From assembly GCA_029051525.1 (NCBI GenBank), contig JAIDKG010000002.1, positions 1 through 50,178 on the forward strand: a DNA stretch of 50,178 nucleotides. Reading direction: 5' to 3'. Under the pieces are notes generated by a model. It did no database searches. It worked only from the letters and a program-made list of their open reading frames with translations, and was not told the DNA's origin. Positions 7,747 through 16,687 of this stretch are shown here, piece by piece. Origin of the DNA: Muribaculaceae bacterium. Its GTDB lineage: Bacteria; Bacteroidota; Bacteroidia; Bacteroidales; Muribaculaceae. Position numbers and translations under genes: made by a program. Each line of letters starts with the position of its first letter. Within the stretch, counting starts at the first letter, position 1.

Positions 7747-7784
7747 CAAAGATTTTCCTTTTCATAACAACATAAATTCTCCTA

Positions 7785-8549
7785 ATGAAAAAGACCATGG
7801 GTTATCTGCTTATTGTCGCCGGAGTTCTGGCCATCGTCGGCGGGCTCCTGCTCATTACGCGCCAAAATGCACATAAGGAACAAGTTATCATCCTCTCCAA
7901 CAGTTCCGCCAGACACTCCGCCGACTCAATCACATCCCGTCAGGCCACCGCTACACCCTCTCAATCTCCCGCCGCATCCCCGCAGGCTCCCGCCGCATCA
8001 CGACAGACCGACAATACTCCGACACCACACACACCCGAATCCGCCACATCCAAACCCACCCCACATGAAAAAGGGGAACAGTTTGAAGATTTCGTGGCCA
8101 ACATTTTCGCCGACTGGCGACTCAAACTCCTCGAACGCACACAGGATAAAGCCTCATCGGCCGGCGTAGTGGCCGAATCATGTAAAAACCCCGACTTCCA
8201 TGTGGAGCAAAAATATGGCAAATCGCAGATTGATTACTATATAGAATGCAAATATCGCTCTAATTGGAACAACGGTTGCGTCTCCTTTGAAGAATATCAG
8301 ATAAAGCGATACAAAGATTTCCAACGGGAAAAACGCAGAAAGGTACTGATTGCCTTAGGCGTGGGAGGCACACCCGACCATCCGGAAATACTGATGCTTG
8401 TGCCCCTTGATTCAATCAAAGGCAACACTATCCGAAAAATCGACACCCGCTACGCCGTCAGCCCTAACAGCGACTCCTGGGTGAAATATATGGGAAACTA
8501 TTTCTCCACGGTTTTTCAGAAAAGCCGTGCCCGACAGTCCGACAATTAA
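7785..8549 (+). CDS. Membrane-anchored PD-(D/E)xK nuclease-like protein
   Basis: A 254-residue protein in three parts. Residues about 5-25 (MGYLLIVAGVLAIVGGLLLI) form a single membrane segment. Residues about 38-95 are a Ser/Thr/Pro/Ala-rich linker. Residues about 96-245 resemble a restriction-endonuclease-like fold: GEQFEDFVANIF (helix with conserved Glu), NPDFHVEQ, then QIDYYIECKYR, which gives the D...E-x-K residues of a PD-(D/E)xK site. The Lys residues after the membrane segment (HKEQ) and the lack of a signal cleavage site leave the side of the membrane uncertain. The next gene starts 15 bp later, so they are probably co-transcribed. Relation to Mrr-like or other nuclease families is inferred only from the motif. 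Confidence 0.65.
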   Translation: MKKTMGYLLIVAGVLAIVGGLLLITRQNAHKEQVIILSNSSARHSADSITSRQATATPSQSPAASPQAPAASRQTDNTPTPHTPESATSKPTPHEKGEQFEDFVANIFADWRLKLLERTQDKASSAGVVAESCKNPDFHVEQKYGKSQIDYYIECKYRSNWNNGCVSFEEYQIKRYKDFQREKRRKVLIALGVGGTPDHPEILMLVPLDSIKGNTIRKIDTRYAVSPNSDSWVKYMGNYFSTVFQKSRARQSDN

Positions 8550-8564
8550 CAGCCTTCCCACTGA

Positions 8565-9167
8565 ATGAACAGCCTGACGACAACCGGAGAGAATAATCCC
8601 CGGGAGGCGGAGAGCGCCATCCTCGTGGTCGATATGCAGAATGATTTCGTAATGCCGGGCGCACCACTCTGTGTGGCCGGCGCCCATGCCACATTACCTG
8701 CCATCGCCCGGTTTCTCAACTTCGGGCGCAGCAAAGGATGGGCGGTCATCTACATCTGCCGCCACCATCATCCCTCCGGCGTGGATGCCGAACTCTTCCG
8801 GCGCCATCTATTCCAAGAAGGGAGAACTTTCTGTATCGAAGGTTCCCCCGGAGCATCAATCCCCGACGAAATCGCCCCTGCACCGGGCGACATGACAGTA
8901 ATCAAGAAACGCTTCAGCGCCTTTTTCGCAACCGGACTCGACCTCATCCTGCGCCGCATGGGTGTGAAACGAATATTCGTCACCGGCACGCAATATCCCA
9001 ACTGCATCCGGGCCACGGCCGTCGATGCCATGTCGCTCGACTATCTCACCACCGTAGTGACCGACTGCTGCTCAGCCGCCACCATCGAAGTGGCCCATGC
9101 AAATATCCGCGACCTGCGCAATATGGGCATCCCCTGCATCGACTCACAATCGATAATGGCCCGCTAA
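8565..9167 (+). CDS. Cysteine hydrolase, isochorismatase-like
   Basis: A 200-residue member of the isochorismatase-like hydrolase superfamily, which includes nicotinamidases, ureido-acid amidases and isochorismatases. The catalytic triad is visible: Asp in ILVVDMQNDF (about residue 23), Lys in VIKKRFSAFF, and Cys in GTQYPNCIRATA. HHH (about 66-68) in YICRHHHPSG could be part of a metal or substrate site. Nicotinamidases have a metal-site DxHxxxH pattern, which is not clear here, so the substrate stays open. It begins 15 bp after the nuclease-like gene. Just beyond its stop lies a 9-bp tandem repeat that runs to the stop of the convergent symporter gene. Confidence 0.85.
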   Translation: MNSLTTTGENNPREAESAILVVDMQNDFVMPGAPLCVAGAHATLPAIARFLNFGRSKGWAVIYICRHHHPSGVDAELFRRHLFQEGRTFCIEGSPGASIPDEIAPAPGDMTVIKKRFSAFFATGLDLILRRMGVKRIFVTGTQYPNCIRATAVDAMSLDYLTTVVTDCCSAATIEVAHANIRDLRNMGIPCIDSQSIMAR

Positions 9168-9184
9168 TCCCCCACTCAGGCGCA

Positions 9185-9256
9185 GTCGGACTTGTCGGAC
9201 TTGTCGGACTTTTCGGACTTGTCAGACTTGTCGGACTTGTCGGACTTGTCGGACTA
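9185..9256. repeat. Eight tandem copies of a 9-bp unit (GTCGGACTT)
   Basis: Eight consecutive 9-bp units with only three deviating bases occupy the space between two convergent stop codons (9167 and 9254). The last unit overlaps the TAG of the symporter gene. The pattern is that of a variable-number tandem repeat. It is not a CRISPR: no spacers. Confidence 0.85.
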
Positions 9257-10435
9257 GTCCGTCTCGGTGGCCCTCGGGAAGAGGCGGGCGATGATGATGG
9301 AGATGGCGCCGTCGCCGGTCACATTGCAGGCGGTGCCGAAACTGTCCATAGTGATGTAGAGGGCTATCATCAGCGCATTGTCGGCCTCACTGAAACCCAA
9401 TATCGAACTCAGCACTCCCAGCGATGCCATTATCGAGCCACCCGGCACACCGGGCGCCGCAATAATCGTGACACCCATCATAAAAATCAGAGCCGCAAAC
9501 ATCCCCGTGGTATAGGGCATTCCGTTGGTGAGCATCAGGGCCACCGCACAGGCCACAATCTTCAGTGTCGAACCGCTCATATGTATCGTGGCACAGAGGG
9601 GTATCGTGAAACCGGCCACCTGCCTCGGCACACCGATCGACACCGCCCTCTCCAGAGTGACCGGAATAGTGGCGGCCGACGACTGTGTGCCAAGCGCCGT
9701 GAAATAGGCCGGGAGCATACCCGACAGCAGCTTCAGCGGATTGCGCGAACCGCGCGAGAAGAACGCCGCCACACCGAATTGCAACACCAATATGGCGATA
9801 TGCATCACGAATATCACAGCGATAATCTTAGCAAACGTAGAGAGTATCCCTACCACCTGCCCCGACATCGTGATGCCCAGGAAAATTCCGAAGATATAGA
9901 GAGGAAGCAACGGCAGAATCGCGCCATTCACCACCCCGGTGATTATGTCGCGCAGATTGTCGAGCACCCGCTTCATCGCATTCCCCTGCGGAAGCGCCGC
10001 GGTGCCCAGGCCGAGCACAAAAGCGAGCACCAGCGCACTGCTCACTCCCATCAGCGGCGGCATAGCCACCGTGAAGAAAGGTCCGGGCAATTCACCTGCC
10101 TCAGCCACATCATTCACCCCCGTCGGAGTAATCATCGACGGGAAAAGAGCGTCGCTCACCGCGAAACTGCCGAATCCGGCCAGCAATGTGGCCAGATAAG
10201 CCACACCGGCTGTGGCCGCAAGCATCTTCCCGGCCCCACGCCCCACATCGGCGATGGCCGGAGCCACAAAGGCCACAATCAGCAGAGGTATAATAAATCC
10301 TAAAAATTCGCTAAAAATCGCATTGTACGTAGCAAACACCCTGACACCCCATTCCGGCATCAGATATCCGGCGCCTATTCCAAGCGCGATTGCAATCACG
10401 ATGCGAGGCAGCAACCCCGGTTTCTTAAGTTTCAT
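9254..10435 (-). CDS. Dicarboxylate/amino acid:cation symporter (DAACS family)
   Basis: A 393-residue inner-membrane secondary transporter of the GltP/DctA/SstT type, which imports dicarboxylates or acidic/neutral amino acids with Na+ or H+. Many hydrophobic helices are visible. The re-entrant loop TQSSAATIPVTL corresponds to the serine-rich motif, and late elements PGVPGGSI and TMDSFGTACNVTGDG correspond to the family's substrate-site helices (usually NMDGT...N..GD). I chose the ATG at 10435 (MKLKKPGLLPRIVIAI): the 36 residues upstream are polar and unlike the family. The stop codon lies in the 9-bp tandem repeat. Substrate preference cannot be read from the sequence. Confidence 0.9.
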   Translation of the reverse strand: MKLKKPGLLPRIVIAIALGIGAGYLMPEWGVRVFATYNAIFSEFLGFIIPLLIVAFVAPAIADVGRGAGKMLAATAGVAYLATLLAGFGSFAVSDALFPSMITPTGVNDVAEAGELPGPFFTVAMPPLMGVSSALVLAFVLGLGTAALPQGNAMKRVLDNLRDIITGVVNGAILPLLPLYIFGIFLGITMSGQVVGILSTFAKIIAVIFVMHIAILVLQFGVAAFFSRGSRNPLKLLSGMLPAYFTALGTQSSAATIPVTLERAVSIGVPRQVAGFTIPLCATIHMSGSTLKIVACAVALMLTNGMPYTTGMFAALIFMMGVTIIAAPGVPGGSIMASLGVLSSILGFSEADNALMIALYITMDSFGTACNVTGDGAISIIIARLFPRATETD

Positions 10436-10565
10436 CTCACTAAGTATTAGGTCAGTAGGTATAAGATATACATTCTCCCGCGAGCGTGTACGGGCCACAT
10501 TCCCCATCCTCTCCCGGCTATCCCAATTAACGCACTCCCCCACCGAATATTATTAGAACGCGCTC

Positions 10566-11735
10566 TCAACTCCGGGGGAGCAGATCGCGACCCGCAGGGG
10601 TCTGGAAGATGGAGAGGCCGAAGTAGCGCACTATGGCGTAGATATGGTCGAAGATGTCGGATTGGATCCGCTCGTGGGCCTTCCATTCAGTAGTGGTAGT
10701 GAAGAAGTAGAGCTGGAGGGGGAGTCCGGAGGGGGTCGGGTCGAGCTGACGCACCATATAGGTCAGACTCGAATTCACCTCCTTATGCCGCCCCAGATAA
10801 CGGTCGAGATAATTGCGCAGCAATTGCAGATTCACCATATCGGCGCTCTCGCTCTCCGACACACCCTCGAGCCAGCCGCGCCGGCGCAGTTCGGCGAGTT
10901 CGTCGGGGGTGCAGAATCTCACCGTATTCACATCCACATAGATGGCGCGGCTCACACGCCGCCCACCCGAACTCTGCATCGGCGCATAGTTCTGGAATGA
11001 ATTCGACACCAGCGAATAGGGAGGCACCGTAGTCACCGTATTATCCCAATTGCGCACCTTGACCGTGGTGAGCGAAATATCGATCACCTCTCCATTGGCA
11101 CCATTCTGCGGCACCACAATCCAATCCCCCTTGCGCACCATATTATTGGCCGTGAGCTGCACACTGGCCACCAGACCCAATATCGTGTCCTTAAACACCA
11201 ACATCAGCACAGCCGCCGAGGCGCCCAATGCCGTCAGTATGGCAATCGGAGTCTTCCCGATTATCATGCTCAGTCCGATTATCACCGCCACACCGATCAC
11301 AATCAGCTTGAACATCTGGAAGATACCCTTCACGGCATATGCCTTCAGCTTCGGTCGCCGCGCCAGCGCCTCATAGAGATTCCCCAAAAAGATGAGGATG
11401 ATCATCACCACCGTCCACATGATATAGAAGGATGTGAGCAGATGCAACACCCGCACCGATTTGGCCGTCTCGAAACATTGCGGCAGAAGCCACGCCACCA
11501 CCAGTGCCGGAGCCAGCAGCGATACGGCCCGCAGCATCTTCGGCGTGAGCAGATCGTCATCCCACTCTGTGGCGCTGCGCACCACGATTTTCTCCACGAT
11601 TCCAAGCAGGAACTTCGTGATATGATAAGCCGCCACAGCACATATGGCGATAAATACCAGCAGTGTCACCGTGGTCAATAGGGTGCTGCCGGCACCCATA
11701 TCCACAAGTAATTTCTTTATATTCTCAATTACCAT
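10566..11735 (-). CDS. MscS family mechanosensitive ion channel
   Basis: A 389-residue small-conductance mechanosensitive channel, larger than E. coli MscS (286). Several N-terminal membrane helices (about 20-45, 65-90, 95-120, 135-175) precede the pore-lining region rich in Ala/Gly (ALGASAAVLMLVFKDTILGLVASVQL) and the conserved beta domain (VRKGDWIVVPQNGANGEVIDISLTTVKVRNWDN). The C-terminal alpha/beta domain follows. The channel opens on membrane tension and protects against hypo-osmotic shock. It is divergent from bcp: the ATG at 11735 touches the -33 box of the bcp promoter. The stretch 10436-10565 after its stop holds the motif AGAACGCGCTCT and nothing else recognisable. Confidence 0.92.
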   Translation of the reverse strand: MVIENIKKLLVDMGAGSTLLTTVTLLVFIAICAVAAYHITKFLLGIVEKIVVRSATEWDDDLLTPKMLRAVSLLAPALVVAWLLPQCFETAKSVRVLHLLTSFYIMWTVVMIILIFLGNLYEALARRPKLKAYAVKGIFQMFKLIVIGVAVIIGLSMIIGKTPIAILTALGASAAVLMLVFKDTILGLVASVQLTANNMVRKGDWIVVPQNGANGEVIDISLTTVKVRNWDNTVTTVPPYSLVSNSFQNYAPMQSSGGRRVSRAIYVDVNTVRFCTPDELAELRRRGWLEGVSESESADMVNLQLLRNYLDRYLGRHKEVNSSLTYMVRQLDPTPSGLPLQLYFFTTTTEWKAHERIQSDIFDHIYAIVRYFGLSIFQTPAGRDLLPRS

Positions 11736-11766
11736 TTTGGGGATAAGAATGAAAATTGTAAATTTG
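11736..11766 (+). promoter_or_regulatory. Promoter TTTG-N19-TAAATTTG for bcp
   Basis: TTTG at 11736-11739 and TAAATTTG at 11759-11766, 19 nt apart, match the consensus fully. The -33 box begins one base beyond the start codon of the divergent mscS gene. A leader of about 165 nt would precede the bcp ATG at 11937; the leader holds no recognisable gene. Confidence 0.7.
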
Positions 11767-11936
11767 CACTTGAATTTGTCTAATCAGACAACGGTCGGGA
11801 AACATCCCGCTAACATATTGCCGCAATCCGACAATATGACAGGTAAGGCTAATGAAATTAACGGTTTTCACCCATAGGATATTTCATGCCACCATCGGGC
11901 TCCGGCCGTTGCGAATCTATAAATCTTCCGGAAACA

Positions 11937-12389
11937 ATGAATATCGGTGACAAGATGCCCGATCTTTTAGGGCTTGACGCTGAGGGCCGCGAGATACGGA
12001 TCAGCGATTTCCCGGGCAAACGCATTGCCCTCTATTTCTATCCCAAAGACAGCACCCCGGGCTGCACAGCCCAGGCCTGCAGTCTGCGCGACAACTACAC
12101 TGCCCTGCTCGAGGCGGGCTATCAGGTGATCGGATGCAGCATCGACGGCCCGGCGGCTCACCGCCGCTTCGCCGAGAAGAATTCCCTCCCCTTCCCTCTC
12201 ATCACCGACTCCGAACATCGCCTCGTGCAGCTGGCCGGAGTGTGGGGTGAGAAGAAGATGGCGGGTCGCACCTACATGGGCACCTTCCGCACCACATTCA
12301 TCCTCGCCCCCGACGGCACCATAGAGCAGATCCTCACCCCCAAGCAGATCAAGACCAAGGAGCACGCCGCCCAGATTCTCGCACTCTGA
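11937..12389 (+). CDS. bcp: Thioredoxin-dependent thiol peroxidase (Bcp/PrxQ)
   Basis: A 150-residue peroxiredoxin, the usual length of Bcp. It reduces hydrogen and organic hydroperoxides in the cytoplasm with electrons from thioredoxin. The active-site segment FYPKDSTPGCTAQACSLRD holds the peroxidatic Cys and, five residues later, the resolving Cys typical of the atypical 2-Cys PrxQ group. The conserved Arg lies in GTFRTTFILAPDG. The ATG at 11937 (MNIGDKMPDL) matches the family start; the upstream in-frame ATG at 11886 would add an unlike stretch. A strong hairpin follows 17 bp after the stop. Confidence 0.95.
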   Translation: MNIGDKMPDLLGLDAEGREIRISDFPGKRIALYFYPKDSTPGCTAQACSLRDNYTALLEAGYQVIGCSIDGPAAHRRFAEKNSLPFPLITDSEHRLVQLAGVWGEKKMAGRTYMGTFRTTFILAPDGTIEQILTPKQIKTKEHAAQILAL

Positions 12390-12406
12390 GCCGCGTCCCT
12401 AACACC

Positions 12407-12462
12407 CGATGCCTCTTCTCCCCCCCGGCAGCTCAAAGCGCAGGGTGGGAGAAGAGGCATCG
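12407..12462. terminator. 16-bp perfect hairpin between convergent bcp and antiporter genes
   Basis: CGATGCCTCTTCTCCC (12407-12422) and its exact reverse complement (12447-12462) flank a 24-nt loop. It lies between two convergent genes and probably works as a bidirectional terminator, although neither side has a long T run. Confidence 0.7.
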
Positions 12463-12490
12463 ATTGTACAGCAGGCCCGAGGTCAGGAAA

Positions 12491-13471
12491 TCAGAACCTC
12501 ACCCCTACCAGATATGCCATATAGGCCGCATAGGAAAGCACCAGCACCGCACCCTCCACACGATTGATGCGACGCGTGCCCCACACCCATCCGAAGAGCC
12601 ATAGCAGCACCGAACTCCACACCAGCACACCGAAGTCGATCCAATCCATCGCCCCCAGTCCGAAGGGGCGCACCGTGGCACACAGTCCTATCACAAAAAA
12701 TACATTGATCACACAGGAGCCCACCACATTGCCCACAGCAATCCCCGAATGCCCCTTGAGCGCCGCCACAAACGAAGTGGTGAGATCCGGCACCGAACTA
12801 CCTATCGCCACCACCGTCAGCCCCACCAACGCCTCCGACATCCCGGCCCTTCGCGCTATACCGCTCGCCGCCGACACTATCCAATTGCCGCCAAACACGA
12901 GCGCCGCCAGGCCTCCCAACACCATCACCGCCGCAAGCCACATCTTGATGGGCCGGTTCGACACCGGTTTATTGCCCGCGCTCCCCGGCACCGTGGTCGT
13001 GCTCCGCGCCACCATATAGGTTGTGGAGCAATACATCAGGAAGAAACAGAGCAGAATCAACCCATCCGAACGATCCAAGAAATCAAACCTGCTCCCATCA
13101 ATCAGCATATCGCAGGCCAGGATAAAGAGCACAGCCGAAGAGAGAATCACCATCGGAAATTCCTTATGCAGCGTCTGCTTGCTCACAGTGATGGGATCCA
13201 CCAATGCACACAGACCGATCACCAGCAGCAGATCAAAGATATTCGCTCCCACGATATCACCCACAGCAATCTCCGCCTTCCCCTCAAACACCGAGGTGAG
13301 CGAAACCACCAGGTCGGGGGTCGACGAACCGAACGCCACCACCGTCAGACCTATCACAAGATCCGACACCTTGAAGCGCCGCGCTATGGCCGATGCCCCA
13401 TCGGTGAGATAATTGGCTCCGGCCACCACGGCCACCAGCCCGAGTATGAGAAACAGTATATCGTGTAGCAT
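12491..13471 (-). CDS. Calcium/sodium antiporter, YrbG family
   Basis: A 326-residue K+-dependent-type Na+/Ca2+ exchanger family protein. The two internal alpha-repeats are clear: VIGLTVVAFGSSTPDLVVSL (about 40-60) and ALVGLTVVAIGSSVPDLTTS (about 215-235), each with the G-S-S-x-P-D/E core; the family usually has Glu where Asp is seen here. Downstream of each repeat is GDIVGANIFDLLLVIGLCALV or GNVVGSCVINVFFVIGLCATV. About ten membrane helices are predicted by eye. It exports Ca2+ in exchange for Na+. It lies downstream of trkH on the same strand, with 136 bp between them that hold GTGTGAGT-like low-complexity sequence and the palindrome-like AGAGTGTGCTCT. Confidence 0.92.
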   Translation of the reverse strand: MLHDILFLILGLVAVVAGANYLTDGASAIARRFKVSDLVIGLTVVAFGSSTPDLVVSLTSVFEGKAEIAVGDIVGANIFDLLLVIGLCALVDPITVSKQTLHKEFPMVILSSAVLFILACDMLIDGSRFDFLDRSDGLILLCFFLMYCSTTYMVARSTTTVPGSAGNKPVSNRPIKMWLAAVMVLGGLAALVFGGNWIVSAASGIARRAGMSEALVGLTVVAIGSSVPDLTTSFVAALKGHSGIAVGNVVGSCVINVFFVIGLCATVRPFGLGAMDWIDFGVLVWSSVLLWLFGWVWGTRRINRVEGAVLVLSYAAYMAYLVGVRF

Positions 13472-13607
13472 AGAGTGAGTGTGTGAGTGTGTGGAATGAG
13501 TAATCAGTTTTTGAAGTTTTTTTCACACTTCTTAGAGTGTGCTCTCCTATTCAACGGATGAAGAGCACCGACTGTTCACCACCCATAGCCGGACATAGGC
13601 CCCGCAC

Positions 13608-15071
13608 TCATCGGCTCCAGAATATCCGGAAGAAGAGCACAAGCACCGAAAAGAGCTCCAGACGCCCGGTGAGCATCATCAGCGAGAGCACCCACTTCAC
13701 GGCATCCGGCAGCAGATGATATCCGCCGGCCGCACCGGTAAGTCCATAGCCCAGACCATTATTGCCCACACATGAGATCACCGCAAAGAATGCATCGTCG
13801 AGGCTTATTCCATAGGCCGTCACGATCAGCACCCCTATGAGTATCAGCACAAAGTAGATTGTGGTAAACGCACTGATGCGCGCCAGATCATCCTCCGGCA
13901 CCACCCGCCCGTTCACACGCACCACATACACCCTCTTCGGCGCCACCGACTTCTTCACCTCATTGCTCAGATTGCGCCCCAAAGCCACAAGCCGGTCTAT
14001 CTTGATGGCGCCGGTAGTCGACCCGGCGCAGGCACCGCTCAGCATCAGCAGGAAGGTGAGCAGCAATGCAAATGTGCCCCACGCGCTGAAATCAGCCAGC
14101 GTATAGCCCGTGGTAGTGATTGTCGACACCACATGAAATAGCGGAGCAAAGAGCGAATGACTCACATTGTCGGCTCTCCCCTCCACCAGCAGAGTGATCA
14201 GAAACCCCACATAGGCCACCCCCACCATCAGCACATAGGCGCGCAACACATCATTATGCCACAGTCCCTTCCAGTCACCCTTCCATCCCCCGTAAAGGAG
14301 CGAGAAATTGACACCGCCGATAAACATGAATATCGTCAGCACCCCGGTGATATAATCCGAATTCCAGTAGGCTATACTCGCATTGCGCGTGGAGAATCCC
14401 CCGGTCGATATGGCGGTCATGGCATGGCACAGGGCATCGAAGAGATTCATCGGTCCGGCCCACAGCAGCGCCACAAGGAGCAGCGTCAGCACACCGTAGA
14501 CGCCCCACAGGCAATTGGCCGTATAGCGTATGCGGGGGCGCAACTTATCATGGGTGATACCGGTCACCTCGGCATTATATACCGACAGTCCGCCACCCTC
14601 ATTGAGCGATGGCAGCACCGCCAGCATGAAGAGCAGAATACCCAGTCCGCCAATCCATTGTATCATCGAGCGCCACAGCAGCACCCCCTTGCTCAGCACC
14701 TCCACATCGGCTATCGTGGTGGCCCCGGTAGTGGTGAAACCCGACACCGTCTCGAAAAAGGCATCGGCCGGGCTCAGCGGATGTGCGCAGTATAGAAACG
14801 GCAGCATCCCGATCAGCGAAAATATTATCCACCCGAAACTCACCAGCATAAACCCCTCACGTCGCCGCAGAGTGAGCGGCGTGCGCCTGAACATGCGCCA
14901 CAGCACTGCGCCCACGCCCAGCGCCAACACCGCGCCCGCCACGAATCCACGCCACCCCGGCTCACTGTCCAGAATCTCCAGCACCAGCGGTATGAGCAAT
15001 ATCGCCCCCTCCACCAGCAGCAGCTGCCCCAGCACCTTGGCCACCGACCTATAACTGATCTCCACCTTCAT
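13608..15071 (-). CDS. trkH: TrkH family potassium uptake protein
   Basis: A 487-residue K+ channel-like membrane subunit. The four membrane-pore-membrane repeats show their selectivity-filter glycines: ETVSGFTTTGATT, HAMTAISTGGFSTRN, HVVSTITTTGYT and SCVGNNGLGYGLTG. It forms the membrane part of the Trk uptake system; gating is done by the RCK protein TrkA, encoded 60 bp upstream on the same strand. The ATG at 15071 is preferred to the GTG at 15074. The C-terminus GRLELFSVLVLFFRIFW is typical. Confidence 0.95.
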   Translation of the reverse strand: MKVEISYRSVAKVLGQLLLVEGAILLIPLVLEILDSEPGWRGFVAGAVLALGVGAVLWRMFRRTPLTLRRREGFMLVSFGWIIFSLIGMLPFLYCAHPLSPADAFFETVSGFTTTGATTIADVEVLSKGVLLWRSMIQWIGGLGILLFMLAVLPSLNEGGGLSVYNAEVTGITHDKLRPRIRYTANCLWGVYGVLTLLLVALLWAGPMNLFDALCHAMTAISTGGFSTRNASIAYWNSDYITGVLTIFMFIGGVNFSLLYGGWKGDWKGLWHNDVLRAYVLMVGVAYVGFLITLLVEGRADNVSHSLFAPLFHVVSTITTTGYTLADFSAWGTFALLLTFLLMLSGACAGSTTGAIKIDRLVALGRNLSNEVKKSVAPKRVYVVRVNGRVVPEDDLARISAFTTIYFVLILIGVLIVTAYGISLDDAFFAVISCVGNNGLGYGLTGAAGGYHLLPDAVKWVLSLMMLTGRLELFSVLVLFFRIFWSR

Positions 15072-15131
15072 CACTTAATCCTTTCTTACTTATACCTTAC
15101 GATTACGTCACGGCCACACCTGCCGGCAAAA

Positions 15132-16475
15132 TCAATCCTTACCCTTAAACCAATACTCCACCTTATTGAGCGCCCCGGCGCGGAAGAATACCAGCACCCG
15201 GTCGCCCGGGAGTATCCGGGTCTTACCCTCCACGAGTTGGCCGCGTCCCTGACGCAGCAATCCCCCCAGAGTGATCTGATGCGGCAGCTTAAGATCCATC
15301 ACCGGAGCCGAGGTGATACGCGCCCCTTCATCCACAATGATATCGGCCACCTCGGCATCACCCAGTGCCATCACCGATTCCACCCTCGCCCCGAGGCCGA
15401 GGATGATGCGGAGTATCCGCCCGGAGGTGATCAGTTTCTTATTCACCGTCTTGTCTACACCCAGGCGGTCGGCCTCGGCGATATACTGTATCGCCTCAAT
15501 CTGCGCCACAGTGCGCTTTGCCCCGGCATCCTTGGCCATCATGCAGGCCACGATATTGCTCGGAGGGTCGTTGGAGAGGGCTATAAAAAGGTCGGTATCG
15601 GCCAGACCCTCCTCGCGCTGCACACTTATGTCATGAGCCGGCGCACACACCACCGTGGCCTTGGGATAATCCTCGGCCAGCCTGCGGCAGGCCTCTTTGT
15701 CGGGGTCGATTATGGTGAGCTTGCAGCGTCCCTGCAGGCGCGAGGCGAGTTCGCCGGTGATGGCTCCGGCTCCGGTCACCATCACACTCTTCATCTCCTC
15801 ATCGCGCTTGCCGCATATCCGGGCCACATCGATCACATGGTCGGGGCGCATCACCACATATATCGTATCGCCGGCCATCAGCAGGTCGTCGCCACGCGGT
15901 ATCAGTATCTCCCCGCCGCGGCGTATGGCCGCCACGTGGAATATGCGTCCGTCGGGATGCAGATTCTTCAGGCAGCTCCCCACTCCCGGGGCATCCTCAT
16001 CAATGCGCACACCGGCCAGAATCAATTCGCCACCTTGCACCGCATACCAGTGCAGCACCCAGTTATGGCGAATGAAATCCACAATCTCATCGGCCACCAG
16101 CGTCTCGGGATATACCAGTTGCTCCACCCCGGCACGACTGAACCCGGCGGCCACCTCCGGCCGCAGATAATCGCTGCGACCCACACGCGCTATAGTGCGC
16201 CCGGCCCCTAAAATCGAAGCCAGCTGGCAAGCCACCATATTCGTATCGCTCACCGGAGTCACCGCCACGAAGAGGTCGCACTCCGCCACACCGGCCCTCC
16301 GCAGATCGGCCACACAAGTGGCGTCGCCATAGAGGGTCATCAGATTAAAGGAGGCATCGATGGTCTCCAGATATTCACTGTCGGTACTCATCAGCACCAC
16401 ATCACAATGCTCCTCCGAGAGCATCTTGGCCAGATGTGTGCCAGTGTCGCCGCTGCCTGCAATGATGATATTCAT
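15132..16475 (-). CDS. trkA: Trk system potassium transporter TrkA
   Basis: A 447-residue peripheral subunit with two tandem RCK units. The first Rossmann fold (about 1-130) starts MNIIIAGSGDTGTHLAKML (GxGxxG) and is followed by a TrkA-C domain (about 140-225). The second (about 230-350) starts SVMVTGAGAITGELASRL and is followed by another TrkA-C domain (about 370-447). It binds nucleotides and controls K+ flow through TrkH, whose gene follows by 60 bp. Length and layout equal the double-RCK TrkA of enterobacteria. The upstream 212-bp gap to crp carries a strong terminator, so trkA probably has its own promoter in 16476-16552, which I could not identify. Confidence 0.94.
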   Translation of the reverse strand: MNIIIAGSGDTGTHLAKMLSEEHCDVVLMSTDSEYLETIDASFNLMTLYGDATCVADLRRAGVAECDLFVAVTPVSDTNMVACQLASILGAGRTIARVGRSDYLRPEVAAGFSRAGVEQLVYPETLVADEIVDFIRHNWVLHWYAVQGGELILAGVRIDEDAPGVGSCLKNLHPDGRIFHVAAIRRGGEILIPRGDDLLMAGDTIYVVMRPDHVIDVARICGKRDEEMKSVMVTGAGAITGELASRLQGRCKLTIIDPDKEACRRLAEDYPKATVVCAPAHDISVQREEGLADTDLFIALSNDPPSNIVACMMAKDAGAKRTVAQIEAIQYIAEADRLGVDKTVNKKLITSGRILRIILGLGARVESVMALGDAEVADIIVDEGARITSAPVMDLKLPHQITLGGLLRQGRGQLVEGKTRILPGDRVLVFFRAGALNKVEYWFKGKD

Positions 16476-16552
16476 ATGTTAATAACGTTTAAGCCCCCCC
16501 GGCGGTTATCACCGTCCACTCCTCCCCACTACTCCCCTCCATAAAAAGCGAA

Positions 16553-16602
16553 AACTCTGCCGGTATCCGCCGACATAGAGGTCGGTGGATACCGGCAGAG
16601 TT
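16553..16602 (-). terminator. 22-bp hairpin terminator after the Crp-family gene
   Basis: Two 22-nt arms (16553-16574 and 16581-16602) pair with one G-U-type mismatch around a 6-nt loop. On the minus strand it is followed by TTTTCGCTTTTT. It ends the Crp-family transcript (stop 16688). Confidence 0.8.
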
Positions 16603-16687
16603 AATTTCTTACGAACGGGGGCATGAGCCGGATACCTCCTGACGGCAGAGGCTTCTTATCCCCCCATCCTTCAGGCACACCGGCGCT

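Noticed and set aside
9185..9256. Possible CRISPR array
   Set aside because: Units are 9 bp and directly adjacent, without spacers.
8738..10303. Plus-strand open frame of 521 codons rich in Arg and His
   Set aside because: It runs out of frame through the cysteine hydrolase gene and antisense to the DAACS symporter; composition is that of a shadow frame in GC-rich DNA.
15237..16211. Plus-strand frame of 324 codons opposite trkA
   Set aside because: Antisense to a clear TrkA gene; His/Gly/Arg-rich with no recognisable motifs.
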